Positions 9,351-17,588 are shown, numbered from the stretch's first letter. The stretch is DNA of 40,547 bases from Candidatus Nomurabacteria bacterium (GCA_943354905.1 CALRDL010000006.1:1-40547); one strand, 5' to 3'. Numbers and translations: made by a program. The notes: generated by a model from the letters alone, not told the origin.

Positions 9351-9398
9351 CACCAAACATAAAAAGACTGGAGCAGTCCAGTTTTTTTATGTTTGGTG
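9351..9398. terminator. 22-bp near-perfect inverted repeat / bidirectional intrinsic terminator overlapping the 3' end of tRNA-Glu
   Basis: CACCAAACATAAAAAGACTGGA-GCAG-TCCAGTTTTTTTATGTTTGGTG, one mismatch, A/T tracts on both sides. Confidence 0.75.
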
Positions 9399-9468
9399 AC
9401 CCCACAGAGAATCGAACTCTGATTATCGGATTGAAAACCCGGTGTCCTAACCGTTAGACGATGGGGCC
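9394..9468 (-). tRNA. tRNA-Glu (anticodon TTC), CCA encoded
   Basis: Reverse complement GGCCCCATCGTCTAACGGTTAGGACACCGGGTTTTCAATCCGATAATCAGAGTTCGATTCTCTGTGGGGTCACCA folds as cloverleaf with TTC anticodon. Confidence 0.93.
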
Positions 9469-9688
9469 AATAAAAACTTATGCCTCATCGTCCTGAAAAT
9501 ATTGAACGGGCGATGGGGCCAAACACAGATATAATAGCATTTTTTAGAGAAAATGCTAGCCTCTGTAGCGGAGCGACCGTTGACTCATAGCTATATTCTC
9601 ACATAAAGGGTATAATGATAATCTAGGTGAGGCAAAGTTTAGTCAACATGCCTATCTGTAGATTTATTATTAAATATCTTTTAAAATT

Positions 9689-9802
9689 ATGAGTGAAGAA
9701 ACAACAACACCATGTACTGCTTGTGGCAATAGCCCTTGTACTTGTGCTCCAGCTGATACAACTGCTCCTGCTGATGTAAGTGCTCCAACCTCACAAGAAT
9801 AA
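9689..9802 (+). CDS. 37-aa Cys-containing small protein MSEETTTPCTACGNSPCTCAPADTTAPADVSAPTSQE
   Basis: Uninterrupted ATG-TAA ORF, TATAAT upstream at 9611-9616, strong terminator immediately downstream. Confidence 0.5.
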   Translation: MSEETTTPCTACGNSPCTCAPADTTAPADVSAPTSQE

Positions 9803-9816
9803 ATTATTCTTGAGGC

Positions 9817-9861
9817 AAAATAAAAAACACCCTGAGTTTATCGAAGGGTGTTTTTTATTTT
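9817..9861. terminator. Bidirectional intrinsic terminator AAAATAAAAAACACCCT...AGGGTGTTTTTTATTTT
   Basis: Perfect 17-bp inverted repeat with A- and T-tracts, between convergent genes. Confidence 0.88.
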
Positions 9862-9895
9862 GTAAATTATATTTAATTATATATTCAAAAATAAC

Positions 9896-10837
9896 TTATT
9901 TTGCATGCAAATATAAATAAATATCCTCAAGAGCTCGGACTGCGTCACCGGAAGCTATATTGTTTTGATGGTAGAGGACATTGGTGCAATCCCCAGCAGC
10001 CCAGATGCCTTTGGTTTCAGTTTTTTGAGTCATAGGGTCTATCTTGACTTGGCCGTAGTCATTTAAAGCTACGACATTTTTTGCAAAATCCGTATTTGGG
10101 ATCTGACCTATTTCTACGAAAATCCCAGAGACTTTGAGTTCGGTTTCTACTCCGGTGGTCTTGTCTTTATAAATTATTCCTTCTACAAATTTATCTCCTT
10201 TAATTTCTAAAATCTCCACATTTTTAATAGCTTTCATTTTCGAATTACTTAAAACTTTCTCCACAGTAACTTCGTCGGCGCGAAAAGAATCACTTCGATG
10301 AAGGAGAGTTACGGATTTACAGTAAGCCAGAAGTTGGGAAGCGGATTCAAATCCAGCATTACCTCCACCGACGACGACTACATCCATATCAGAGAAAAGT
10401 GGACCATCGCAAGAAGCGCAATAGGTTAGCCCCTTGTGTTCGAGTTGGTCTGCGTTTTTGGCTTCTAACTTTCTGCGTCCACTACCTGTGGCTATCAAAA
10501 TAGTTTTGGTTTCAAATTCTGTACCGGATTCTATTTTTACTTTAAAACTAGTTTCAGTTTTTTCGATTATTGTGGCTTTTTCTCCCTCTTTTATTTCTAA
10601 GGTTTGGCCGACTCCTGTATTGGCTACGACATGTTTTTTTAAATTGTCCGCTAGTTCTGACCCTGAAATAGTTGGAGTTCCGATCCAGTTGTAAATCTTT
10701 TCTGAGACTATACTTTGTCCTCCCCATTCGGAAGTTATAAAAAGGGTATTTAGTCTTTTACGGGAAGCGTAAACCCCAGCCGAGACCCCAGCCGGTCCAC
10801 CACCGATAATTATTAAATCGTAAATCATATTCTTCAT
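9896..10837 (-). CDS. trxB: Thioredoxin-disulfide reductase
   Basis: GGGPAGVSAGVYASRKRL, CASCDGPLF redox motif, GIWAAGDC. Likely real start at M4 (10828), see findings. Confidence 0.95.
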   Translation of the reverse strand: MKNMIYDLIIIGGGPAGVSAGVYASRKRLNTLFITSEWGGQSIVSEKIYNWIGTPTISGSELADNLKKHVVANTGVGQTLEIKEGEKATIIEKTETSFKVKIESGTEFETKTILIATGSGRRKLEAKNADQLEHKGLTYCASCDGPLFSDMDVVVVGGGNAGFESASQLLAYCKSVTLLHRSDSFRADEVTVEKVLSNSKMKAIKNVEILEIKGDKFVEGIIYKDKTTGVETELKVSGIFVEIGQIPNTDFAKNVVALNDYGQVKIDPMTQKTETKGIWAAGDCTNVLYHQNNIASGDAVRALEDIYLYLHAK

Positions 10838-10878
10838 TATACACTAAAAAATAGAATTCAAAATACTCTTTTCGAATT

Positions 10879-12087
10879 TTATTTCTTCCTTCTTAGAAAT
10901 GCTGGAACAGCGCTCCAGTCATCTGTGTCATCGTCGATGATGATATCTTCGATAACATTCTCTTTCTTTTCTATCTTTTTTATAAAGTCGTTGTTGTTTA
11001 GAACACTTCCGCTTTTGACAGCGTTGATCGTATTATTTATTTCTTTTTTTGCAACCACAGCATTTTCTTCTTTGAGGATAGTTTGACCGACAGTTCCAAG
11101 ATTTGCGCTAAAGAGATTTTTCTTTGGCATATCAGAAGGGAAGTTGGTAGCGATGACTGTGACTGTGAGTTCGCCTTTCTTGATTTTTTCATCACGAATA
11201 GTTCCGAAAATAATTTTGGCATCTTTGTCGATGGATTCGGTGATGATCTTGGCTGCTTCTTGGATCTCGTGGATAGTGACGTCGTCGCCACCAGAGATGG
11301 CAAAGAGAACTCCCTTTGCTCCATGGATAGATATCTCAAGGAGGGGAGAATTGATAGCTGCAAGAGCAGCTTTCTCCGCACGTTTTTCTCCAGAAGCAGT
11401 ACCTATACCCATAAGTGCAGAACCTGCGTCTGACATAACAGCTTTAATATCGGCAAAGTCTACATTGATGACACCAGGAGTGGTGATCAAGTTTGAGATA
11501 CCTTCGACAGCTTGACGCAAGACATCGTCAGCAGAAGCGAAAGCATCTTTGAAATTTGTATTTTTGTCAGCGAGTTGGAGAAGTTTGTCATTTGGAATGA
11601 CGATGATAGCATCGACTTCTTTGGAAAGTTCTTCGATACCTTTCTCAGCAATTTTCATCCGATGATTTCCTTCAAAGAAAAATGGTTTGGTTGTGACAGC
11701 GACAGTGAGTATTCCTTGCTCTTTGGCAGCTCGAGCGATGATCGGAGCGGCACCTGTACCAGTGCCTCCACCCATACCACAAGCGAGAAAGATCATATCT
11801 GCACCCTTGATCACGTCTTGGATTTCAGATTTTGTTTCTTCGGCAGCTTTTTTACCAATTTCCGGATCCATCCCTGCACCGAGACCTTTGGTTAAGTTTT
11901 TTCCGATGTGAATTTTCTTTTCAGCGAGAGAGTGGTGTAAATCTTGAGTGTCAGTATTCATACAAATAAAACTAACGCCTTTGACTTTAGAATTTATCAT
12001 ATGGTTTATGGCGTTTTTCCCAGATCCACCAACACCGATGACCATAATCCGTGCAAAACTTTCTATTTCTTGGTTTATTTTTGGCAT
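10879..12087 (-). CDS. ftsZ: Cell division protein FtsZ
   Basis: Tubulin signature GGGTGTGAAP, VGVGGSGKNAINHM, C-terminal peptide DDWSAVPAFLRRKK. Confidence 0.98.
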   Translation of the reverse strand: MPKINQEIESFARIMVIGVGGSGKNAINHMINSKVKGVSFICMNTDTQDLHHSLAEKKIHIGKNLTKGLGAGMDPEIGKKAAEETKSEIQDVIKGADMIFLACGMGGGTGTGAAPIIARAAKEQGILTVAVTTKPFFFEGNHRMKIAEKGIEELSKEVDAIIVIPNDKLLQLADKNTNFKDAFASADDVLRQAVEGISNLITTPGVINVDFADIKAVMSDAGSALMGIGTASGEKRAEKAALAAINSPLLEISIHGAKGVLFAISGGDDVTIHEIQEAAKIITESIDKDAKIIFGTIRDEKIKKGELTVTVIATNFPSDMPKKNLFSANLGTVGQTILKEENAVVAKKEINNTINAVKSGSVLNNNDFIKKIEKKENVIEDIIIDDDTDDWSAVPAFLRRKK

Positions 12088-12126
12088 ATAAAGTATACTA
12101 GCATCAGAACAAAAAAAAGCAACTTT

Positions 12127-13305
12127 CTACGGCATCAGTTGTTTTATGCTTGATTTTATTGCACCTTTTATTTCTTTAAAGAGATTCGTGAAAGAACCTT
12201 CGGCGTAGGCGTTGAAGTCTTTACTTCCGATTATTAAACCAAGAGCTACGAACCAAGATGAGTCTCGAAGTTTGGTTTTTGTATTTCCAAATATTCCTGT
12301 TGTACCTATACTTGTCGGAAGTTTTAAAATTGATTTAGATAATTCTTCGATGTTTGGAGTATTTGCTCCACCACCGACAAAAACAATACCAGCCGGTAAG
12401 AGCTCAGATCTTTTTATTTTTTTCAAATGATTTTCTAACAATTCAAATATATCTGACAGACGAGCTTCGATTATCTCATCCAATTTTTTCTTTGGATTTC
12501 CTGCCTGCGCAGGCAGGTCCTCGAGAATTCCACGTTTCAAACTCTCAGCTTTATTTAAAGGAATTTTAAATCCGAGGGCTATGTCGTTTGTGATATCTGA
12601 AGAGCCGATGGAAAAGCTGTGGATTGATAATGGTAGTCCATTTTCAAAAATAGAGATGGTAGTGGTTTCGGATCCGATGTTTACCAAAGCAACCCCGACT
12701 ATTTTTTGTTTTTCTGATAAAACGACTTCCGCTCCGGCAATAGGAGCGCTCACGACATCTATAGTCTCTACTCCAGCTTGGGCCAAGATCTCTACAAGAT
12801 CTTCTAAATGTTGGATCGAATATGTCATCACCAAATTCTTTACTTCGAGTTTGGTGCCGTGCATGCCTTCTAGTCTACCGAGAACTTCTTTATTGTCGAG
12901 ACGAAAAGAAATAGGGAAACTCTCTATAACTTTTTTATTATTTAGATTAAGGTTGTTCTCCGAATCTTCTAAAGCTTTGTTTACATCGAGAGTAGTGACT
13001 TCACCATCAGCTTTTGAAACTATAGCCGAACCATAACTCATCTCTCCACGGAGAGATGTACCACTGACCGAGATGAATGCGCGTTTGATTTTTACAAGAG
13101 AAGATGACTCAGCCATTTTGATAGCACTCTGTACAGAAATTAAGGCCAAGCTCGGGTCTACGATATATCCATGACGCATTCCACGAGTTTCGCTCTCACC
13201 CACGCCAATAATTTTAGGATTTTTTTCTCCTTTTAAAAATTCTCCGACGACTACTCTGGTCATTGCGGATCCCACGTCTATGCCGATTGAAATATTTCTC
13301 ATCAT
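12127..13305 (-). CDS. ftsA: Cell division protein FtsA
   Basis: Actin-fold GIDVGSAMTRVVVGE, GGGANTPNIEEL; adjacent to ftsZ. Confidence 0.96.
   Translation of the reverse strand: MMRNISIGIDVGSAMTRVVVGEFLKGEKNPKIIGVGESETRGMRHGYIVDPSLALISVQSAIKMAESSSLVKIKRAFISVSGTSLRGEMSYGSAIVSKADGEVTTLDVNKALEDSENNLNLNNKKVIESFPISFRLDNKEVLGRLEGMHGTKLEVKNLVMTYSIQHLEDLVEILAQAGVETIDVVSAPIAGAEVVLSEKQKIVGVALVNIGSETTTISIFENGLPLSIHSFSIGSSDITNDIALGFKIPLNKAESLKRGILEDLPAQAGNPKKKLDEIIEARLSDIFELLENHLKKIKRSELLPAGIVFVGGGANTPNIEELSKSILKLPTSIGTTGIFGNTKTKLRDSSWFVALGLIIGSKDFNAYAEGSFTNLFKEIKGAIKSSIKQLMP
12500..12517. repeat. Perfect 18-bp palindrome CCTGCCTGCGCAGGCAGG inside ftsA (encodes LPAQAG)
   Basis: Read directly; related palindromes at 18108 and 21775. 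Confidence 0.85.
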
Positions 13306-13367
13306 TCTGATACTAAAATTTTAAATTCTAATTTTAATATTTTTATTATATCACTTAATTAAAAATT

Positions 13368-13715
13368 TCAGAAAGACTTACTGCGGGACAAGTACTTTTT
13401 CTCTAATTTCTCCATTTTCCCCCCATGAGTCAATCCTTTTAAGTGAAGCATTCCGTGGATAACTAAAAAAAGTAAAAATTCGTCGAAAGTTTTGTCAAAA
13501 TCTTTAGCTTCTCTTTTTATAACTGGTTTACAAAAAACCAACTCTCCCAAGTTTTCTTTCAGTGAAAAAGACAAGACGTTTGTCGACTTATCTTTCTTTC
13601 TATATGTTTTATTTAACTCTCGAGATTTCTTTTCAGAAACGAAAGCGATAGATAGTGAATATTCTTTGCCTAGAATATCATTTTTTATTTTTTCAATTTG
13701 ACTTGCTAGGAGCAT
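13368..13715 (-). CDS. ybeY: rRNA maturation endoribonuclease YbeY
   Basis: STNVLSFSL and zinc motif HGMLHLKGLTHG. Confidence 0.92.
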   Translation of the reverse strand: MLLASQIEKIKNDILGKEYSLSIAFVSEKKSRELNKTYRKKDKSTNVLSFSLKENLGELVFCKPVIKREAKDFDKTFDEFLLFLVIHGMLHLKGLTHGGKMEKLEKKYLSRSKSF

Positions 13716-13717
13716 TT

Positions 13718-13951
13718 TTATTTTGCCACCATTTTACCGAGTTTTTTGAGCTTTTCTATCTCTTTTCTACGATCCATTTTTTTGAGAGCACTTTTTTTCA
13801 TCTTGAGCTTTGATTCTTTGCGGAGGTTGTAGCGAGAACCTTTGACTTTACGGATAATACCAGATTCTTGGATTCTGCGAGAAAAACGTCGCAAAATGCT
13901 CGAATTGTTCTCATTTGAGTTTTTCTTGATTTCGATTACTGTTTTTGCCAT
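13718..13951 (-). CDS. rpsU: 30S ribosomal protein S21
   Basis: MAKTVIEIKKNSNENNSSILRRFSRRIQESGIIRKVKGSRY; start refined from the longer ORF. Confidence 0.85.
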   Translation of the reverse strand: MAKTVIEIKKNSNENNSSILRRFSRRIQESGIIRKVKGSRYNLRKESKLKMKKSALKKMDRRKEIEKLKKLGKMVAK

Positions 13952-14059
13952 ATAAAAGATATTATCATAGAAATTATTTTTTGTAAACTTCTTATTTTTT
14001 TTCTTATTTCTTTTATCCCAAAATTGACTTTTTAAGAAAAAAAGATAATATATTAAGAT

Positions 14060-14539
14060 ATGAATCCGAAAGATGATTATATAACCGAAGAAAAAAGACA
14101 CGCACTCGAAATCGAGCTCGCTGACCTAGAAGGTCCAAAAAGGCAAGAAGTTTTGTCGGCTTTGGCCTATGCGAAATCTTTAGGAGACCTTTCCGAAAAT
14201 GCTGAATACCATCAAACTCGTGAAGATCAAGGCAAACTTGAAGGACGAATCACAAAAATCAAAGAAATTTTACAATCTTCAAAAACTGTTTCCAAGACAG
14301 GAAGTGATACTGTGGAGATCGGCTCTATCGTCGTCGTAAAAAAAGACGTAAAAGAGCAAGAGAGTAATGAAACAAAAACTTACGTAATAGTCGGTTCGGA
14401 AGAGGCGGATATGTCTCTTGGAAAGATCTCAAACCATTCTCCATTTGGTATGGCTCTTTTTGGCAAGAAAAAAGGAGAGAATATTTCCTTCCAAACTCCT
14501 AAAGGTGTGGTAAAATATAATATAATCAGTGTAGCTTAG
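14060..14539 (+). CDS. greA: Transcription elongation factor GreA
   Basis: LGDLSENAEYHQTREDQGKLEGRI; SPFGMALFGKKKGE. Confidence 0.96.
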   Translation: MNPKDDYITEEKRHALEIELADLEGPKRQEVLSALAYAKSLGDLSENAEYHQTREDQGKLEGRITKIKEILQSSKTVSKTGSDTVEIGSIVVVKKDVKEQESNETKTYVIVGSEEADMSLGKISNHSPFGMALFGKKKGENISFQTPKGVVKYNIISVA

Positions 14540-14552
14540 TTTTTTAAAATTT

Positions 14553-16013
14553 ATGTCTTCAATTGATGAAATTCGGGACAGCAGAATACAGAAATTAGAA
14601 ATCTTAAAAAAAAGAGGTCTGAATCCGTATCCAGCCGAATCATATCGGGAGTTAAGTCTAAAAGAAGCGATAGAGGATTTTGAAAATTTAGAAAAAAATA
14701 AAGATGTAAAATGGATTGCTGGACGTATTATGTCTATCCGTGGACAGGGAGCGATTATTTTTGTTACTCTTTATGATGGCACGGCTAGTTTTCAAGGTTT
14801 ACTTAAAAAAGATGTTATTGGTGATGAAAAATTAAATTTTTGGAATGAAGTTGTTGATATCGGAGACTTTGTTGAAATTCAGGGGAAATTTTTTACTACC
14901 AAAAGAGGTGAGAAGACTCTCGAGGTCACAGATTGGCATATGCTTAGCAAGAGTTTACGTCCGCTTCCAGAAAAATGGCATGGGCTTGTCGATATCGAAG
15001 AGAGATTTCGAAAAAGATATTTGGATATTTTAATGAATGGAGAGTTAAAAGATATTTTTGAGAAGAAAGCAAAATTCTGGGATACTGTACGTGAATTTAT
15101 GAAGAGTAAAGGTTTTCTAGAAGTAGAAACACCAACACTCGAGACGACGACCGGGGGAGCAGAGGCTACGCCATTCAAAACTCATCACAATGATTTTGAC
15201 CTAGACGTTTATCTCCGAATTTCCATCGGAGAATTGTGGCAAAAGCGTTTGATGGCTGGAGGATTTTCTAAAACTTTTGAAATAGGTAGGGCTTATAGAA
15301 ATGAAGGCTCTAGTCCAGAACATACTCAGGAATTTACTAATATGGAATTCTATTGGTCTTATGCAAATTACAAAGACGGGATGAAACTCGTTCGAGAACT
15401 TTATATTGAAATAGCCGAAAAAGTTTTCGGTACTACAAAGTTTACCAGTCATGGACATGAATTTGATTTGAGTAATGAGTGGGAAATTATTGATTATGTA
15501 AAAAAAGTAGAAGAGATGACTGGTATAAATGTACTGACTTCAAACGAGAAAGACATGATGAATAAACTCGATGAATTAAAAGTAAAATACGACGGCACAA
15601 ATAAAGAACGCTTGACTGACTCCCTCTGGAAATATTGTCGCAAGCAGATTTCTGGTCCAGCTTTTTTGATCAATCATCCGACTCTTATCGCTCCTCTTTC
15701 CAAAACAAACGAAGATATTCCTATGACCACTCAAAGATTTCAACCCATCATCGCGGGGAGCGAAGTCGGGAATGGATATTCAGAATTAAATGATCCGATA
15801 GATCAAAAAGAAAGATTTATTGCCCAACAGAAATTAATAGTAGAGGGGGACACTGAAGCTATGATGATGGATAATGAATTTATAGAAATGCTTGAACACG
15901 GTATGCCTCCGACTTGTGGTTTTGGTTTTGGGGAAAGACTTTTTGCTTTTTTTGTAGACAAACCTCTACGCGAGACACAAATGTTTCCCCTTATGCGTCC
16001 AAAGAGTGAGTGA
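14553..16013 (+). CDS. lysS: Lysyl-tRNA synthetase, class II
   Basis: FRKRYLDIL, FLEVETPTLETTTGGAEATPF, FEIGRAYRNEGSSPEHTQEFTNMEFY, GFGFGERLFAF. Confidence 0.96.
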   Translation: MSSIDEIRDSRIQKLEILKKRGLNPYPAESYRELSLKEAIEDFENLEKNKDVKWIAGRIMSIRGQGAIIFVTLYDGTASFQGLLKKDVIGDEKLNFWNEVVDIGDFVEIQGKFFTTKRGEKTLEVTDWHMLSKSLRPLPEKWHGLVDIEERFRKRYLDILMNGELKDIFEKKAKFWDTVREFMKSKGFLEVETPTLETTTGGAEATPFKTHHNDFDLDVYLRISIGELWQKRLMAGGFSKTFEIGRAYRNEGSSPEHTQEFTNMEFYWSYANYKDGMKLVRELYIEIAEKVFGTTKFTSHGHEFDLSNEWEIIDYVKKVEEMTGINVLTSNEKDMMNKLDELKVKYDGTNKERLTDSLWKYCRKQISGPAFLINHPTLIAPLSKTNEDIPMTTQRFQPIIAGSEVGNGYSELNDPIDQKERFIAQQKLIVEGDTEAMMMDNEFIEMLEHGMPPTCGFGFGERLFAFFVDKPLRETQMFPLMRPKSE

Positions 16014-16024
16014 TAAAACTTTCT

Positions 16025-16047
16025 ACCCCGAAGAAAGTCTTCGGGGT
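16025..16047. repeat. REP-like hairpin, copy 1: ACCCCGAAGA-AAG-TCTTCGGGGT
   Basis: Perfect 10-bp stem between lysS and the pilin gene. Confidence 0.9.
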
Positions 16048-16078
16048 AAAACGACTGGTGAATTTACTTTTATAAAAA

Positions 16079-16636
16079 ATGAAAATAGAAAATAATTCCA
16101 AAAAGATAAGAGGTTTTACTCTCATAGAACTGCTTATGGTTGTCGCCATCATCGGGTTGCTCTCTAGTGTTGTTTTAGCCAGTTTAAACAGTGCAAGAAC
16201 AAAGGCCAAATACGCGAAAGGTAAGACTGATATCAAGCAGATTACGCTTCTCGTCGAGGTGGCAAAAGGCCAAAGCGGAAAACATTTCGGCGAAATCACT
16301 GGGTCTTACTGCACAGAATGCGCTTGTCGTGGTAAGGGCAATGTCCAACTTTTGCCAAAATCAGATTCTTGCTGGACTACGTCCGATTCAGCTATTTCTT
16401 TGCTTAATACTGCTGCAGGTGGGGTTGTTAAATTTAGAAGTGGGGTTTCCGATCCATGGGGAGGGCCATATTTATTTAACGAAAATGAAAATGAAGGTGG
16501 CACTTGTTATACAGACAATATCTTGTCTGCCGGACCTAATGGTATTTATTATGATTCTGATGACATTGTTTATAATTTACCAGTTATAAACTGTTCTCCT
16601 GCCCTCGGCTCACATCATCCTAATGTAAATTTCTAA
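16079..16636 (+). CDS. Type IV pilin-like / pseudopilin protein
   Basis: Prepilin N-terminus KIRGFTLIELLMVVAIIGLLSSVVLASLNSARTKAK. Confidence 0.92.
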   Translation: MKIENNSKKIRGFTLIELLMVVAIIGLLSSVVLASLNSARTKAKYAKGKTDIKQITLLVEVAKGQSGKHFGEITGSYCTECACRGKGNVQLLPKSDSCWTTSDSAISLLNTAAGGVVKFRSGVSDPWGGPYLFNENENEGGTCYTDNILSAGPNGIYYDSDDIVYNLPVINCSPALGSHHPNVNF

Positions 16637-16685
16637 TCACATTTAAGGATTTATGTAGGATTCGACTTCCACAACAATTTCTCTT

Positions 16686-16707
16686 CCCCTAAGACTGTCT
16701 TCGGGGT
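16686..16707. repeat. REP-like hairpin, copy 2 (one stem mismatch): CCCCTAAGA-CTG-TCTTCGGGGT, abutting the RAYT -10
   Basis: Same right arm as copy 1; next to TACAAT (16707-16712). Confidence 0.85.
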
Positions 16708-16718
16708 ACAATATAAGT

Positions 16719-17444
16719 ATGGGATTAAGAAAAATACCAATTTTAAATGGTGAGTTCTATCATATATATAATCGTGGTAACAGTCGTCAGAAAATATTCT
16801 TTGACGAAGAAGATTATCAGCATTTCATAAAATTACTTTTTATTTGTAATTCTATAAAACAGGTGAGTTTTCGTGATGATATTATTGAAAAAAAAATTGA
16901 CGCGTGGGATTTTGATAGAGGAGAAACTATAGTCTCGATAGGTGCGTGGGTGTTGATGCCAAATCATTTTCATATTTTCATGACTTCTAATAAATCCCCC
17001 GAAGAAAGTCTTCGGGGTGAATCAAATATTACTATTTTTATGCGTAAGTTTTGTACAGCTTATTCAAAATATGTAAATACTAAATATAAACGCACAGGAT
17101 CACTTTTTGAAGGTAAATTTCAGGCGGTTCATGTAGTGAGTGATGCTCAAGCAAAGTATCTTTTTGCGTATGTTCATTTAAATCCTGTGAAATTGTTGCA
17201 AAAAGATTGGAAAGAAAATGGTATAAGTAATAAAAAAAGAGCTCTATTGTTTTTGGAAAAATATAAATGGAGTAGTTATCTTGATCACTTGTCTCTAGCT
17301 AGGTTAGAAAGTCGATTATTAGATCGAGAGAATTTTATAAGTTGCTCGACTAATGAAAAGGATTTTAAAAAAGAAATTTTTGAATGGTTTGAACTCTACC
17401 CCGAAGAAAGTCTTCGGGGTAATTTCGATTTAAAAAAGTACTAA
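16719..17444 (+). CDS. REP-associated tyrosine transposase (RAYT / IS200-like Y1 transposase)
   Basis: FYHIYNRGNSRQKIFFDEEDYQHF, MPNHFHIFM (HUH), FAYVHLNPVKLLQKDW. Confidence 0.93.
   Translation: MGLRKIPILNGEFYHIYNRGNSRQKIFFDEEDYQHFIKLLFICNSIKQVSFRDDIIEKKIDAWDFDRGETIVSIGAWVLMPNHFHIFMTSNKSPEESLRGESNITIFMRKFCTAYSKYVNTKYKRTGSLFEGKFQAVHVVSDAQAKYLFAYVHLNPVKLLQKDWKENGISNKKRALLFLEKYKWSSYLDHLSLARLESRLLDRENFISCSTNEKDFKKEIFEWFELYPEESLRGNFDLKKY
16997..17018. repeat. REP-like hairpin, copy 3, inside the RAYT ORF: CCCCGAAGA-AAG-TCTTCGGGGT
   Basis: Identical core to copy 1; reads PEESLRG in frame. Confidence 0.92.
17398..17420. repeat. REP-like hairpin, copy 4, near the 3' end of the RAYT ORF: ACCCCGAAGA-AAG-TCTTCGGGGT
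   Basis: Identical to copy 1; reads PEESLRG in frame. Confidence 0.92.
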
Positions 17445-17478
17445 GTCAAATTTGCTGAAACCTATAAAATCTTATGAG

Positions 17479-17487
17479 TTATCCACA
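17479..17487. promoter_or_regulatory. Consensus DnaA box TTATCCACA upstream of mraZ
   Basis: Exact 9-mer match. Confidence 0.5.
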
Positions 17488-17528
17488 GTTTTTGAGGGCT
17501 GGTTTCTTGTGTTATTTCGTAGGTGGTT

Positions 17529-17559
17529 TATAATGTATATCAGGTGGGAAAAAGTGGGA
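17529..17559 (+). promoter_or_regulatory. mraZ promoter -10 (TATAAT 17529-17534) with two MraZ-type boxes TGGGA (17545-17549 and 17555-17559)
   Basis: GTGGGAAAAAGTGGGAAA: 10-bp spaced TGGGN repeats as known for MraZ operators. Confidence 0.75.
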
Positions 17560-17588
17560 AATAATAATTTTAGGAAAAAAAGAAATTT

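Noticed and set aside
9016-9370. Candidate tmRNA, RNase P or SRP RNA in the long noncoding tract
   Set aside because: TTCGAAATC-like and CACCA-like strings are present but the conserved cores and end pairing of these RNAs are not.
11083-11895. Several plus-strand ORFs (11083-11433, 11144-11515, 11512-11895) opposite ftsZ
   Set aside because: Antisense shadow ORFs of ftsZ with mutual overlap and no recognisable motifs.
16025-17420. CRISPR array (four similar repeats)
   Set aside because: Repeats are palindromic hairpins at irregular spacing (661, 311, 401 bp) and fall within genes; no spacers.
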